This document shows, piece by piece, positions 54,317 to 64,000 of a DNA stretch of 64,000 nt (within the stretch, counting starts at the first letter, position 1; each line of letters begins with the position of its first letter). This DNA comes from Fomes fomentarius (lineage: Eukaryota; Basidiomycota; Agaricomycetes; Polyporales; Polyporaceae), in assembly GCA_022606135.1 (NCBI GenBank), contig JABYQN010000010.1, forward strand, positions 1,922,001 through 1,986,000, read 5' to 3'. Position numbers and translations under genes: made by a program. The notes below the pieces were generated by a model, which saw only the letters and a list, made by a program, of their open reading frames with translations, was not told the DNA's origin and did not search any database.

Positions 54317-55083
54317 ATGGCGTCAAATACCTCCAACGTCCTCTTTGATGACATATTCACTATCAGCGACGTCGACAAGGAAGGCAAGAAATTTGACCGA
54401 GGTGCGCCCTCCGCCCGTCCCACACATGCATCCTACCTGACCCTCTCTCCTGCTCGCTTGATATAGTGTCGCGTCTATATGCTCGGTCCAAGAACTACGA
54501 CATGGAGCTGACGCTAGACTACAATGTCGAGCTCTTCCCGCTACAAAAGGACCAGTCATTCGCGCTCGCACTTGCCTCGTCCCTTTCGCGCGTACCACAA
54601 GGTGCCAGCGGTGCTGCGGACGACGAGGAGAAGGATAGGGATGTGTGGAGACCAGACGTTAAGAGGAGAGGACTGGACGATGACTATGAGTACGTGATGT
54701 ATGGGAAGGTGAGTAGTGCTTGTTCCTAGTGCCTGCCTTTACGCGTCTTCCTCCTGTTTCTCTCGTCCTTCTCTTGCTATGCGTCGTCATCTCATGGTGT
54801 TTCCTTGCTGCACGGCGGAACCCATTATCTACCACTGTTTGCTTTCCCATGATATGAATCAGCTCATACGAATTTAAAGGTATACAGGTTCGACGGTGGT
54901 TCGGCGGAGATTGTGTGAGTAATCGGTTTGTCTATGTGCTCTATATTCCATCCTGAAACGAAACGATACACTAGGACTGCATATGCGTCCTTTGGCGGGC
55001 TCTTGATGTCGCTCACAGGATCACACAGACATATGACGAACATTGTGCTCGGCGACCCTGTATTCATACTTCTCCGTCGATAA
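54317..55083 (+). CDS. RPB8: RNA polymerase I/II/III shared subunit Rpb8 (ABC14.5)
   Basis: Common subunit of the three nuclear RNA polymerases with a beta-barrel OB fold. Exons 54317-54401, 54467-54708, 54880-54914, 54975-55083 (156 residues). Blocks: VLFDDIFTISDVDKEGKKFD at the N-terminus, RLYARSKNYDMELTLDYNVE, DDYEYVMYGKVYRFDGG and the C-terminal YASFGGLLMSLTGSHRHMTN. The acidic loop between strands is of normal size. The intron before exon 3 is long for this window (171 nt). Confidence 0.95.
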
Positions 55084-55601
55084 TGCTACTGCGCTCTTGC
55101 ACTGTGCTTGTTGTATTTGTGACTACCATCGCGGCGAGAAGTTATGCAGGTTGTCGTAGATTGCTCTGGTGTGCGATTGGTATGTTCCCCAGATACTTTG
55201 AGATAGAGAGCCTACATTTCCGTTCATCTCTGTGGCATCCGCAGACATTCAGCTTCGGCCTGTGTAGAACTTGAACGTTCCTTCGCCTCTGCTGAGATGT
55301 TCGGGTTGGCCACTGTCGCCTTGAGCCGAATTAATAAGCGAGGAAACGCGTCGACAAAAGAAACGGAGCATACCCTGCGGCCAATGGCGACACTGTCCTC
55401 GTTGACTGTTTCTCAGTGCCGTAGACTGGCATGAGGCAGGCACTCGGAGTGGTTGCAAAGGAAAATCATCAATTATGATAGGCAGAGTACAACCGAACGG
55501 AGTGAGTGACAGTTATATAACGGCGCCCGTTCTGACGCACACGGAACAAGGACAACAAAGGCGAACACAATGATCAATAGGTTCCATCTAGGGTGGCTAT
55601 C
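55084..55601. other. Convergent spacer of RPB8 and membrane-protein gene
   Basis: No gene recognised in 518 nt. It contains a TTATATAA (about 55513-55520) with no start codon in a useful position. Confidence 0.45.
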
Positions 55602-56740
55602 TTACACCTGGGGGTACGTCGGCACATTCGCCGGCTGGCCAAACGCGCCAGCCTGCACTGGCTGACCATACGACGCCTGCAGGGGCGAGGAATCATACCC
55701 GCCCACCTGCGTCTGGGCATGTCCCGTCTGCTGGGGCGGCGCGTATGTCGAGGCCGGCGAGCTGTACCCTGTGGGCTGGGGGGACGGCGGCGGCTGGGTG
55801 GTGCCCGTTGTTTGAGGCGAGAACGCGTTCTGCGGCGGGTATCCGTACTGAGGGGCCACGGCACCGGCTTGCGCCGTCTTCTCAGGGCCGTATAGGCCAG
55901 GCGCGGTGGTCATGAGGGGGGGAATGGTGCCAGTGTTGTTGGACCTAGTGTTGGGAATCTCCCTGACGGAGCTCTGCCAGATGTAGTTGCCGCGCTGCGC
56001 CTGGATGATGAGGATGGTGAGGAGCGTGCCGGTGTAGGCCCAGACTGTGTGTGATACCAGTCAGTTGCATTCCAGAGACCAGAGAAGACCTTGAAGCCGA
56101 GAATGATGAAGGGAGGGGCGGATGGTGATAAAGTGAGAAGATAAGGACTTACTGAAGACCCATCCCAGGAAAGCAAATGCAGCACCAGCGGAGGCCTCGG
56201 CACAAACAGTTCGCGCGGCAGCGGGTGTCCAGATATTGCACTGGACCCAGAACCCTGAAGCACTAGACGCCGCGGCGCCGCCAGTGGCCAACAGTAGAAC
56301 GCCAATGAAGCCTGTGCACGTCGCAGTCAGACGTCTGACAAGGTTGTATCGATGCCAGCAAGGGATACGCACCCAGCCAAGACAATTCGACGACGACCAT
56401 CGACGTGAACGCACCCGTCCTGACCAGATCGATGACAAGCCTACGGGCAGTGCTTGACAGTTAGCGATGTCTTGGCGGTGAGAGATGAATGGAAGAGGGT
56501 ACGTACATGGCTGGCAATGTCGGAAACGCAAGGACTCCGGTTGCGACACCGAGCCCTGCCCATCCAAAGGTGGGGAGGAGCAAGTCACTGGCTGAAGCCA
56601 AGGTATGTGCACCCGTACCAAGGACGACGAGGGCGCACAGGAATGTCCATGCTGTAGCAGTCTGTGTGAGCACAGACTGGCAGGACATGGTCGATGGACA
56701 TACCAAGCGCGCCGATACGGAATATTGAGAGCCAGTACAT
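55602..56740 (-). CDS. Four-TM MARVEL-like membrane protein with Pro/Gln-rich tail
   Basis: Exons on the minus strand: 56740-56704, 56651-56507, 56452-56373, 56311-56153, 56044-55602 (287 residues). Four hydrophobic segments: FRIGALAWTFLCALVVLG, AGLGVATGVLAFPTLPAI, SMVVVELSWLGFIGVLLLAT and FAFLGWVFIWAYTGTLLTIL. A conserved-looking loop with two Cys (FWVQCNIWTPAAARTVCAEA) lies between TM3 and TM4. Such four-TM proteins in Agaricomycetes carry a MARVEL-type fold linked to membrane apposition. The last 100 residues form a cytoplasmic Pro/Gln/Tyr/Gly-rich tail (YGYPPQNAFSPQTTG). Function unknown; the MARVEL assignment is by layout only. Confidence 0.78.
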
Positions 56741-57946
56741 CGTGATTAAAGACTTGGTCTGCTACTGGACAGGACAGGCGATGGCGTCGCGAAGGTGGAC
56801 TTGGACCTAGGTTGCCAATAGTACTGAGCAAGGATGGGACTGGAGACTGAAAGCAGAGGAAGCTCCTCACCTTTATACGTAGACATTCGGTTGGTCTGGA
56901 GGCGCAGGCCGGCATTTTCGAAGATTTGTGTTCGTCCTTGGCCGCCGGGACGCGCTCCATATGTACAGCCCCGACTTAATGTATTGGTCGATATGGATAA
57001 AGTAGAGGGCGTCTATGATCGACGTGACGTTCCTAGCTCAAGGACTTGACACTCAGCGTGACAGCGCCTCGTAGTGCGTTACGTCATATCAATCTCAATA
57101 TATTGTGCTCATGTGCCAGCAACAGTACCGCAATAGTGCAACGTTGGTCGATAAGGAATCATTGCCTCACTTCTGCGATGTCATGAGGGTGTGTGTGGGT
57201 GCGATTCATGAAGACGGAAAAGACATACTGATTTAAGCCAACATTTTACCGAGCCGTTCACACCAGACGTCGGATCCCACTGGCACAGGTCTGCCGCCAT
57301 TGCGTGCGCGCCTCGCGTCTGTCACGCATGTCACAGTCCTGCGGCGTTCAGTATTATGACACTGTGACAGGCCAGAGAACATCAGTGCCTGAGTCACTTC
57401 AAGCGTGGGGAACGCCACCTCAGAAAGCACCCTGGTATGTATCACGCAGCTCAAATTCGACCCACAGGCCCAGCGGGTGGTGCAGAATTCCAGATCAAGG
57501 AAAAGAAAGATTGATCAAACCAATGTGTAGGCGAAGTATCATGATGTTCGATCTTCCCGGGGGAACTTGAAAGTGGCGCTGAGATGGATGACAGTCACTG
57601 ACAACAACACGCCGCCAACAGCTCTTTTGAAGGCGGGAAGAGGCAGCGACTCGGAGCGCTGCGGCGCCGTCCCCAAAGCAGCCGTCCGAAGGACTGCTGA
57701 ACCCAGACCGTGAAAGGAGAAACGGAAGGCTCACATCGAGTGCTTTCACGCGTCACTGACATTCTGCCCGCGTTGCTGCGTCATACCTCTCCCAATCCGG
57801 CATCCGCTTTCCTATTTACGGAAGGCGAGTTAGAAGGAGGTCGTCAGTGCTCCTGCTGCCAGTGTCTCTCGGTGGCATATATAAGCCCTCTGATGCTCGT
57901 CTTCCTCCTCCAAGCCATATCCACATCCCACATTTCTTCTGCGAAA
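56741..57946. other. Intergenic, promoter of Con-6 gene
   Basis: No gene recognised in 1.2 kb; open frames here lack domain signal. The right end carries a TATA box and pyrimidine-rich leader for the plus-strand gene. Confidence 0.45.
57877..57884 (+). promoter_or_regulatory. TATA box of the Con-6 gene
   Basis: ATATATAA lies 62 nt before the ATG at 57947, followed by a CT-rich stretch. It is the clearest TATA box in the window and fits a strongly induced gene. Confidence 0.6.
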
Positions 57947-58358
57947 ATGCCTGGCAACCCCGGAAACGTGAGATTCTTACCTGTGCCTGTTCAGACGCTT
58001 CCGCTCACACCCCACTGTCCATAAAGGTCGCCCGTGGCCTGAGTAAGTCCCCTTGCTGCACTTGCCGCGCTCCGCTGACATTCCCACAGAGGCCGCCATG
58101 AACAACGACAACAACTCGGAGGAGACCAAAGCGGATGCCGAACGCCGCCTCAACGAGATGCACGAGAGGGGCGAAGTCGACAGCCAGGAAGCCCACGACG
58201 GTCAGGTTCTCCGAGGACACAAGGTGCGCCTGTCGACGTCTCTATATCGTACAGTATAGTTGATACAGTCCCAGTCTGCCGTTGCCAACCCTAACAATTC
58301 CGAGGAGACGAAGCAGAACTCCCGGAAGATGGTCGAGGACCTGGAGGGCGACGTCTAG
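57947..58358 (+). CDS. CON6: Conidiation-specific protein 6 (Con-6) family, two repeats
   Basis: Small hydrophilic protein of a family induced in conidiation, light or stress in fungi. Exons 57947-57967, 58027-58042, 58090-58223, 58275-58358 (84 residues). Two Con-6 motifs are visible: RGLKAAMNNDNNSEETKADA with RRLNEM, and SAVANPNNSEETKQNSRKMV ending EDLEGDV. The first two exons are 21 and 16 nt, both supported by clean borders and the family's GY/RG-K-AA start. Biochemical role is not known; its highly charged, disordered composition fits a protective protein. Confidence 0.88.
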
Positions 58359-58810
58359 AGCAACGACTCAGCAAACCCCCAGTCTATGTGATGGAGGGTG
58401 TATTCGTAGTGTACAATTAAATCTTGTCAGAAATCAGGATAGCAATCAGTTTGAGGACACCGCTGAGGACGCTCCATACGCATCCAAACCGCAACACCGT
58501 TGCTCACCACAGAGCTGCGCTACACATCGATCAAGAATGTTACAAACGCGATGCGGCTTGCGCAAGGTTACTGCTGATCATAAGGGTGACTAGTACTGGA
58601 CACAACCGCATCGGAAGCAAGGGCCACTAATGTATATGTATATGAGCAACGGGGGACCGACAATAAGCCAACGTGCGCGCGAAAGATGCGATATAGACTG
58701 GGGAAGCTGAGTCGTAACGTCAACGTAACATATGCAGCAAATTGATGTAAAGGAGAGCGTGTAACAAGGAGAGCTATAAGATATGCAAAATAACAGAGGC
58801 TATGTATATA
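58359..58810. other. Convergent spacer, nothing recognised
   Basis: 3' UTRs of the Con-6 gene and of the Ser-rich gene. No repeat or RNA gene seen. Confidence 0.5.
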
Positions 58811-61514
58811 CTACTTGATCTTGCGGAGCTGCTTGATTGCGGCCTGCATCTCCAACTCCTTCACTTGTTTCGACCGACGGTTCTCGAGGAAGAAGTACTT
58901 GCCCCGCGATTCTGCGGCAACCTCAACCGTCGTTGAGTACATTTGACTGTACAGCTGCTGCGGCCGTGAATGTGGCTGCTGCTGCTGTTGCTGCTGCGGG
59001 AGTGGTTGTTGTTTCGGCGGGGGCGGCGGGGGTGTTGGTAGTTGTTTCGGCGGAGGCGGGGGCGGCGACGAGACCGGTACCTCAGGCTCGTTCGTCGTCT
59101 GCTCCCGGGCCGACGCAGACACCGACCTGGACTGACTCGGTGTCCGCGGCCGGGACGGACGCCGCTGCGAGCGAGTCGCACTTTGGCTGCGACGGCCGCC
59201 CGAGCTCGTGCGCGAGCGACGGGAGGCAGAGTCACGCTCCTCCGACGCAGATGCGCCCGAGCTTGCGAACGGGCGCGCCGACGTCGGCGACGACGGGGTC
59301 GCAATTGCCTCTGCCGACTCGGTCTTCTGCAACTCGTACATCGCGGGAACGGGTGGTACCGGCGGAACCGGGGGTGGCAGCGAGAATTGGGAGGCGGATG
59401 CAGAAGCCGAGGCCGAGGCTGAGGCTGAGGGGGATGCAGACGCAGACGCGGATACAGACACGGAGGGCGTCGAGTCGTTGCGGACAAGCATGCCCGTGAT
59501 GTCCTGCAGGCCGACACCGAAGAAGCGCGAAAGCTTCGCAGCGCGGAGGCGGCGTGTGCGGAACTGTGGGTCGGAGGGGTCGGGCTCGATTGCGCTAGCG
59601 GGCTCGGAGCACGAGAGTTGCATGGGCGCGGCCGGGGGCGACGTCGGTACAGAGGCGGAGCCGCGGTGGAACATGTTCGAGAACGGGGGCGGGCTCATGC
59701 TGAAGGCTGTGCGTATGGGCGAGGTCAGCGGTGCGTGCAAGTGCTGTGAGGCCCCATGGGACGCGCTCGATGTCATTGATACAAACGAGTGCTGACTGGG
59801 AGAGGTGGGCGGGAGGGCGAGGGGAGATGCCGGGAGGACATCCAGGAGCAATGGTTGACTCGGGTTCAGGTAGGCCAGATGCACGGACGCGTCATCTCCC
59901 TCAACTGAAGCTCCTGGCTGCGGGGTAGGTGGTGCAGACGCTTGCCCAGCAAATACCAGTGGGGAAAGGTTCTCCCCAGACGATGCTTCGCTGTTACGCC
60001 GTCCATCGTCAGCCTCTGGTGCGGTCAGTGCAGCAGGTGCCACAGATACAAACGTCCCACGCGAGTCGCGTCTACGGTTCGCGACCTTGACGTCAACAGA
60101 CAACATCTCGTCCGCGGCAGCCGGCGAGAGGTTCGTGATCTGAAACAGCGCCAGCGGAGGATCATTTCCAAACACCTGATGAAGCACGAATACCAAGTTC
60201 ACGGTCAGTCCACACAATCTCAAACATGCGCACACAGATACATGACAGAGCACAGTACATACCTGGTTCATCTTCCGCGCCCGCCGAACATTGAGCGCGC
60301 GTTGTTTCTCCGCCGCCAGCGACCCATCAGGATCGCCATCGAGGTCAGAGTCCACATCGGAGTCCTGTGTTGCGGTGGAGGCCTGCCGTCTTGGAGTCTC
60401 CGCTCTCGCACCCATCGTATTCGGACGGGGGATCCTGCTCGCGGAATTGCTCTTCTTGAGTAAGACACGATGCCGTATCGTCTCCGTGAGGAAGGGGGCA
60501 TCTGTCTTGCCCTCAGAGCCGCGCACGAACGTCCTTACGTCCAAGCTCAGCCGGCGCTTGCCCCGCGAGCGATCCGAATTGGTACGCTTCGTGGAAGAAC
60601 TCCGCCGAACGGGCAATTCGGCAAGTTCCTCGAGTCCCAGCGACGCTTCCGCGAACGACATGATCGACGGCGACTCCGGAGGAGACCGCGGCCCTGGCGA
60701 GCTCGCGCGCAGCAGCAGCTCTGGGGGATGTTCTCACCGAGCTGGCGTGCAAGTTTCGCTGCACGGGCGCGCTGGAGCTGCTCTGGAGTGCGCTCATGGA
60801 CGAGCAGGGACGATATAGAGTCGCGCCTCGAAGTATAGGAATTGACCGAATCGCGTCGAGTAGGGCGTATAGTGCCCTTGGAAGAGGTGCCCGAAGGGCT
60901 GACAGGCGAGGTAGATCCGGTGGGCATGGGCTGCGGCCACGCGAACTCGACTGACGACATGGGCGAAGCAGTCGACGGATGGGACGGTGGAGCGGTGAGG
61001 GGATTGAGAGTGAGGGACGCAAGGAGGCGAGGGAGCGGGCGCGCTGGATCTGGCGCTGCTGCGCGAACCTGTTATGGCTCACTGTAGCGCAGCGTTTCAG
61101 CAGGTTCTGGTGGCCAACGCCCGGCGGCGGTTGCCCTGGAGAAAACGAGGAAGACGTCGATGCGGAGGTGGAAGTGGAGGGTTCCTCTAGAAGTCCAGGT
61201 TGACGCGGGTCGCGAACTTGTTCGATGGAGACGGGAATGGGGACTTCTCCTAGGATACGGCTTAATTTCCGCGACTTCTTGAGCAGTCTCACCCGTTCTG
61301 CTGGGTCGAGGCCGTCTGTGACGACGGGGAGGATGGGCTGCTCGTGCTTGACGTGGCCAGAAAGGAGCGGGCTGTGGGGGGAGGAAAGCGTCTCACGAGA
61401 GGGAGAATTGATGGACTTGAGGGAGGGACTGTGGTCCTTGGATGGACGGGACCTGGTCAAGGGAATATTTAGGCTGAGCGAAAAGCTCTTCCTGTTCGGG
61501 TTTGACAGAAGCAT
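58811..61514 (-). CDS. Large Ser/Pro-rich disordered protein, frame broken at a C5 run
   Basis: A long, mostly disordered protein of unknown function starting at 61514 (MLLSNPNRKSFSLS) and ending at the TAG 58811-58813 (AAIKQLRKIK). Coding signal moves between frames. One intron is clear (60176-60262, 87 nt, in frame, no stop). A break or unusual intron lies around 61040-61085. Near 60723-60727 the frame shifts at a run of five C (minus strand): upstream reads RAAKLARQLGENIP, downstream PELLLRASSPGPRSPPESPS. One more C would join them. The motif KLxRxxG occurs three times (KLSRILGE, KLARQLGE, KLSRFFGV). It has Ser/Ala dipeptide repeats, poly-Pro and poly-Gln tracts, and a possible folded patch FGNDPPLALFQITNLSPAAA. 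Error in the sequence is as likely as a real mutation. Confidence 0.55.
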
Positions 61515-62279
61515 GACGGGGGCGTGTTCGTGTTTGGTGGCGGAAAGCGCAGTGGTGTAGACGTTGGTGACAGAAAATGACTGATGGGCAGATGGAAGGG
61601 CTGAGGGCTGTACATATGCAGGAGCAGAGAAAGCAAGCAGGAATGCAAACGATGAGAACTTAGACGAGGACCTCGGGGGACATGAGGACGCCGACGTCGC
61701 TCGCTGGATGAACGCAGGAGAGAAGAAGGCGGGAGAAAGCTGGAGAGGGAGCGTGCGAGGATATGCATCATGTCCTGACCAAATCCTGACCGCAAGTCGC
61801 TTGTCTGCCGCACACCGACCCTTGGATACCCGATCTCAAGATTCCCGCATTCTACTTCCCCCGATTTGGAAGTCGTGAGTCGCCCAGCTGATGCAAATCT
61901 CGTGTAAGCATTGGTCCGCCTCCCCTTGTGGCACCCCCGCCGTCCCCTCATTGGCTCCTCGCTCCCGGCGCCCTCACTAGTCCCCGGCGTGGCCGTCGAC
62001 GCACAAGGAAACTTCGGCCAACATATCCAAGCAGTCATCTCTTGCAATTTGTATCTATGCAGCGTATACTGAGAAAAGAATGCGGGAGCGTATGCAACGA
62101 ACTCACAGAGCGAACAATAAACTAACTAGCGGGGCCAATAACAGAACCAACAGATGCGACGTGAAAATGTACAAAGATGCAGATGCGACAAACAATACAC
62201 GAACTGGACACCGACACAAAGACTGTAGACCCTAGACGGGCCACCCGCATCAAGTCACCGCCTCCAACACAGTGCGCGT
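61515..62279. other. Intergenic between two minus-strand genes
   Basis: Upstream region of the Ser-rich gene and 3' end of the ARF-GEF-like gene. The part 61515-61760 is purine-rich on plus (pyrimidine-rich on minus), fitting the Ser-rich gene's promoter and leader. No gene seen. Confidence 0.45.
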
Positions 62280-63944
62280 CTAGACGTCGAGCATTGACAC
62301 CGTGGCGCCTGGCTGCTGATCGTAGGGACTCATACTGCGTCGTCTCCTAGAGGAAGGCGTTGTCGGCGTCGCAGCGACGTCTTCAGGGACCTCGGGCGTG
62401 ATCGTTTCCTCACGGACTTTCCCAAACAGCACGGAGATCCTGAGGTCCGACGGGAGTTTCACAAGCGAGACTCGCTTCGCAGCTCGTGTCTTGTTCCACT
62501 CCTCCGCCTGCTCCTCCAGCATGTCAGGCGCAGTGTAATACTTCTCGTGCGATGTGCCATCGTCGGTGCTCGTGGTGCTGTCCAGTGAGTTCTGCGCCGC
62601 GAGGGGGACTGCACGCTGGCGTTCAGACGGCCCAGGGGAAGTGGCCGGGTCGTCCAATCCGCCTTCCAGCGGCGACGTCATCGAGGAATCGAACGTCTGT
62701 GGCGAGACGTGTGTAAGTGTCGCACTACGCTGACGCCCATGTCCTTGCCACGACGAGCCGTTGGACAGAGCAGAATGGAACGATTCCGCCACGGATGACT
62801 CTTGCCCACGCACATGCGTCGAAGCTCCCGAGCGAGGAATGGTTATTGGCGAGGAGTTCGCAGGCGGCTCGGTTTGATCCACGTACGCCGACAACGTAAG
62901 CTTCGGGTACCGCTCACGTTCTTGCTCTTGTCTTTGCTGCCATGCGCGCTCAGCTTCTCGTGCATGTTCACGCTCTCGCTCGGCCTCCTGCTCCACAGCG
63001 CGATCAGCCTCTCGCTGGCTGGCAAGCTGCTGAGTCGCCGCACGCATCGCCAGCTTCTTGGTGAGCCGCCAATTGCGCTCCTCGGCAGCCAAGTCCGAAA
63101 CGAGCACGTCCCGATAACAGACTAGTTTCTCGATGTCGAGGCGGACCTGCGTCACGCGTTTGGCGACGTTGTGCACGGCGGCCTGCAGCCTATCGCGTGT
63201 CGCGCGCTGGAAAGGAGTCATCACGGCGAGGTTTCGAACAAAACGCATGTCTGTGTCGAGCTGCGTCCGCGCGAGGGAGATCTTCGCCTCGAGATCCTCC
63301 ACCTTGGTCCTGATGATAGCTGGGCGAGACGACAAGCGCGGCTTCGCGTCGCCGTTGGTGGATGCAACGGGAACGAACGAGGGCGAGCTAAGCACCGACT
63401 CTAAACTGTAGGCGCGTTTCCGCGTCGACCGAATGCTCATCTCGTCCAGCGACCGCCACTTGCCCGCCGCGAGCTCCGTTTTGACCTCGTCGAATGTCGC
63501 TTTGAACAGGCGCGACGAGTTCTCGAACGGGGGTGTGCTGGGATTAGAGCCGACCGAACCAACGGAACCAGGTCTCTTCCGCGAGCCTTCAGGAGCAGGG
63601 GTGGGGACCTTGGGGTTGGCAAGCAACGTCGGCTCCGACTCTGAGGTACCACGAGAGAGGATATCGAGATCCTCTGATAGCCGCCCATTCCACGTGCGAA
63701 TCACAGGCGAACGCGCCTGACCCAGATTGTGCTTCACGTCCTTCAGATGCGAGGCGGCAGCCGCGATTCCAGTGAGCTCGATGTCTTTGCTAGACAACCC
63801 AAGCGAACGCATCCGCACGCCAGCGGTTTTGAATGCGCTAGCGTAGTTTATTCGCGCGATCCACTCGTTCATCTCCTTCTCCTCGGGCGCTTGAAGCAGG
63901 AACTGACGACCATCAGGCATAACGAGGCGCAAGGTGTTCGGGTA
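62280..63944 (-). CDS. Sec7/PH-type ARF guanine-nucleotide exchange factor, C-terminal part
   Basis: Last exon of a gene that runs off the right edge; the exon starts after the CAG at 63945-63947 with YPNTLRLVMPDGRQFLLQAP. This is the end of a PH domain: MPDGRQFLLQAPEEKEMNEW followed by IARINYASAFKTAGVRMRSL, the junction typical of fungal Sec7-PH ARF-GEFs (Syt1/Yel1-like). A charged region and long coiled coil follow: TKVEDLEAKISLARTQLDTD, VTQVRLDIEKLVCYRDVLV, and an Arg/Glu-rich helix (READRAVEQEAEREREHARE). The tail is Ser/Thr-rich and ends SMLDV. The Sec7 domain itself is not in the window, so GEF activity is inferred from the PH-domain type. About 555 residues visible. Confidence 0.75.
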   Translation of the reverse strand, partial: YPNTLRLVMPDGRQFLLQAPEEKEMNEWIARINYASAFKTAGVRMRSLGLSSKDIELTGIAAAASHLKDVKHNLGQARSPVIRTWNGRLSEDLDILSRGTSESEPTLLANPKVPTPAPEGSRKRPGSVGSVGSNPSTPPFENSSRLFKATFDEVKTELAAGKWRSLDEMSIRSTRKRAYSLESVLSSPSFVPVASTNGDAKPRLSSRPAIIRTKVEDLEAKISLARTQLDTDMRFVRNLAVMTPFQRATRDRLQAAVHNVAKRVTQVRLDIEKLVCYRDVLVSDLAAEERNWRLTKKLAMRAATQQLASQREADRAVEQEAEREREHAREAERAWQQRQEQERERYPKLTLSAYVDQTEPPANSSPITIPRSGASTHVRGQESSVAESFHSALSNGSSWQGHGRQRSATLTHVSPQTFDSSMTSPLEGGLDDPATSPGPSERQRAVPLAAQNSLDSTTSTDDGTSHEKYYTAPDMLEEQAEEWNKTRAAKRVSLVKLPSDLRISVLFGKVREETITPEVPEDVAATPTTPSSRRRRSMSPYDQQPGATVSMLDV

Positions 63945-64000
63945 CTGCGCGGCGGTTTGTCAATCCCTCCAAAGTTCGCGCTACGGAGCGAGGGGGGAAA

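Noticed and set aside
57233..57749. Several open frames in the 1.2-kb spacer before Con-6
   Set aside because: Short, without domains or introns, on both strands in overlapping positions.
58837..59499. 220-codon plus-strand frame opposite the Ser-rich gene
   Set aside because: Mirrors low-complexity codons on the minus strand; no conserved sequence.
60176..60262. Coding readthrough of the 87-nt segment in the Ser-rich gene
   Set aside because: It has clean GTATGT...CAG borders and Cys/Val-rich text unlike the flanks, so it is an intron although it lacks a stop.

Overview
The window is nuclear DNA of a filamentous basidiomycete, most likely an Agaricomycete. The genes are compact and rich in introns of about 45-65 nt with GT-AG (sometimes GC-AG) borders and CTNAC-like branch sites, and intergenic distances are short. 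The families fit this: fungal Con-6, alpha-arrestin with PPxY motifs, fungal Rap1, an ERMES subunit, and DUF6697-like proteins that I associate with mushrooms. I cannot name the genus from sequence alone. Gene models below were built by eye from reading frames, splice sites and family motifs; all summed exon lengths given are multiples of three.

Layout. 1-9.5 kb: 5' part of cyclin H (minus), a GPI-anchored Ser/Thr-rich protein (plus), INO80 subunit Ies2 (minus), a secreted PNGase A-like amidase (plus), a DUF7726 protein (plus) and the adenylate kinase Fap7/AK6 (minus). 10-21.6 kb: a multi-pass membrane protein, a secreted alginate-lyase-like protein with a long acidic/TP-rich insert, Rab5, an alpha-arrestin, and a DUF1764 protein ending in an 8-nt exon. 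21.8-35 kb: SWI1 (ARID), a WD40 protein, D-2-hydroxyglutarate dehydrogenase, a pol III-like element and a short tandem repeat, telomere protein Rap1, and the CDK11-type kinase. 35-40.2 kb: the inner-ring nucleoporin Nup155/170 with 19 exons.

40.5-50.8 kb is the most interesting region. A full-length, apparently intact LINE (non-LTR retrotransposon, about 6.5 kb, minus strand) sits in the coding sequence of one of two neighbouring DUF6697-like paralogues. ORF1 has three zinc knuckles. ORF2 carries endonuclease, reverse transcriptase, RNase H and a CCHC motif. The element has a 14-nt poly(A) tail and a perfect target-site duplication (CAATCAGTG plus up to TTT). The reading frame of the host gene resumes exactly across the duplication.

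51-64 kb: ERMES subunit Mmm1 (minus) head-to-head with a tubulin-tyrosine-ligase-like gene (plus), RNA polymerase subunit Rpb8, a four-TM MARVEL-like protein, Con-6, a Ser-rich protein whose frame is broken at a C5 run, and the 3' part of a Sec7/PH-type ARF-GEF running off the right edge.

Two themes recur. Many genes lie in divergent pairs sharing 150-340 bp promoters. At least six introns in housekeeping genes are best explained as GC-AG rather than GT-AG. Functionally the window mixes transcription and chromatin genes (cyclin H, Ies2, SWI1, CDK11, Rpb8, Rap1), membrane traffic and contact sites (Rab5, arrestin, Mmm1, Nup170, ARF-GEF) and secreted glycan-active enzymes, without an obvious gene cluster.
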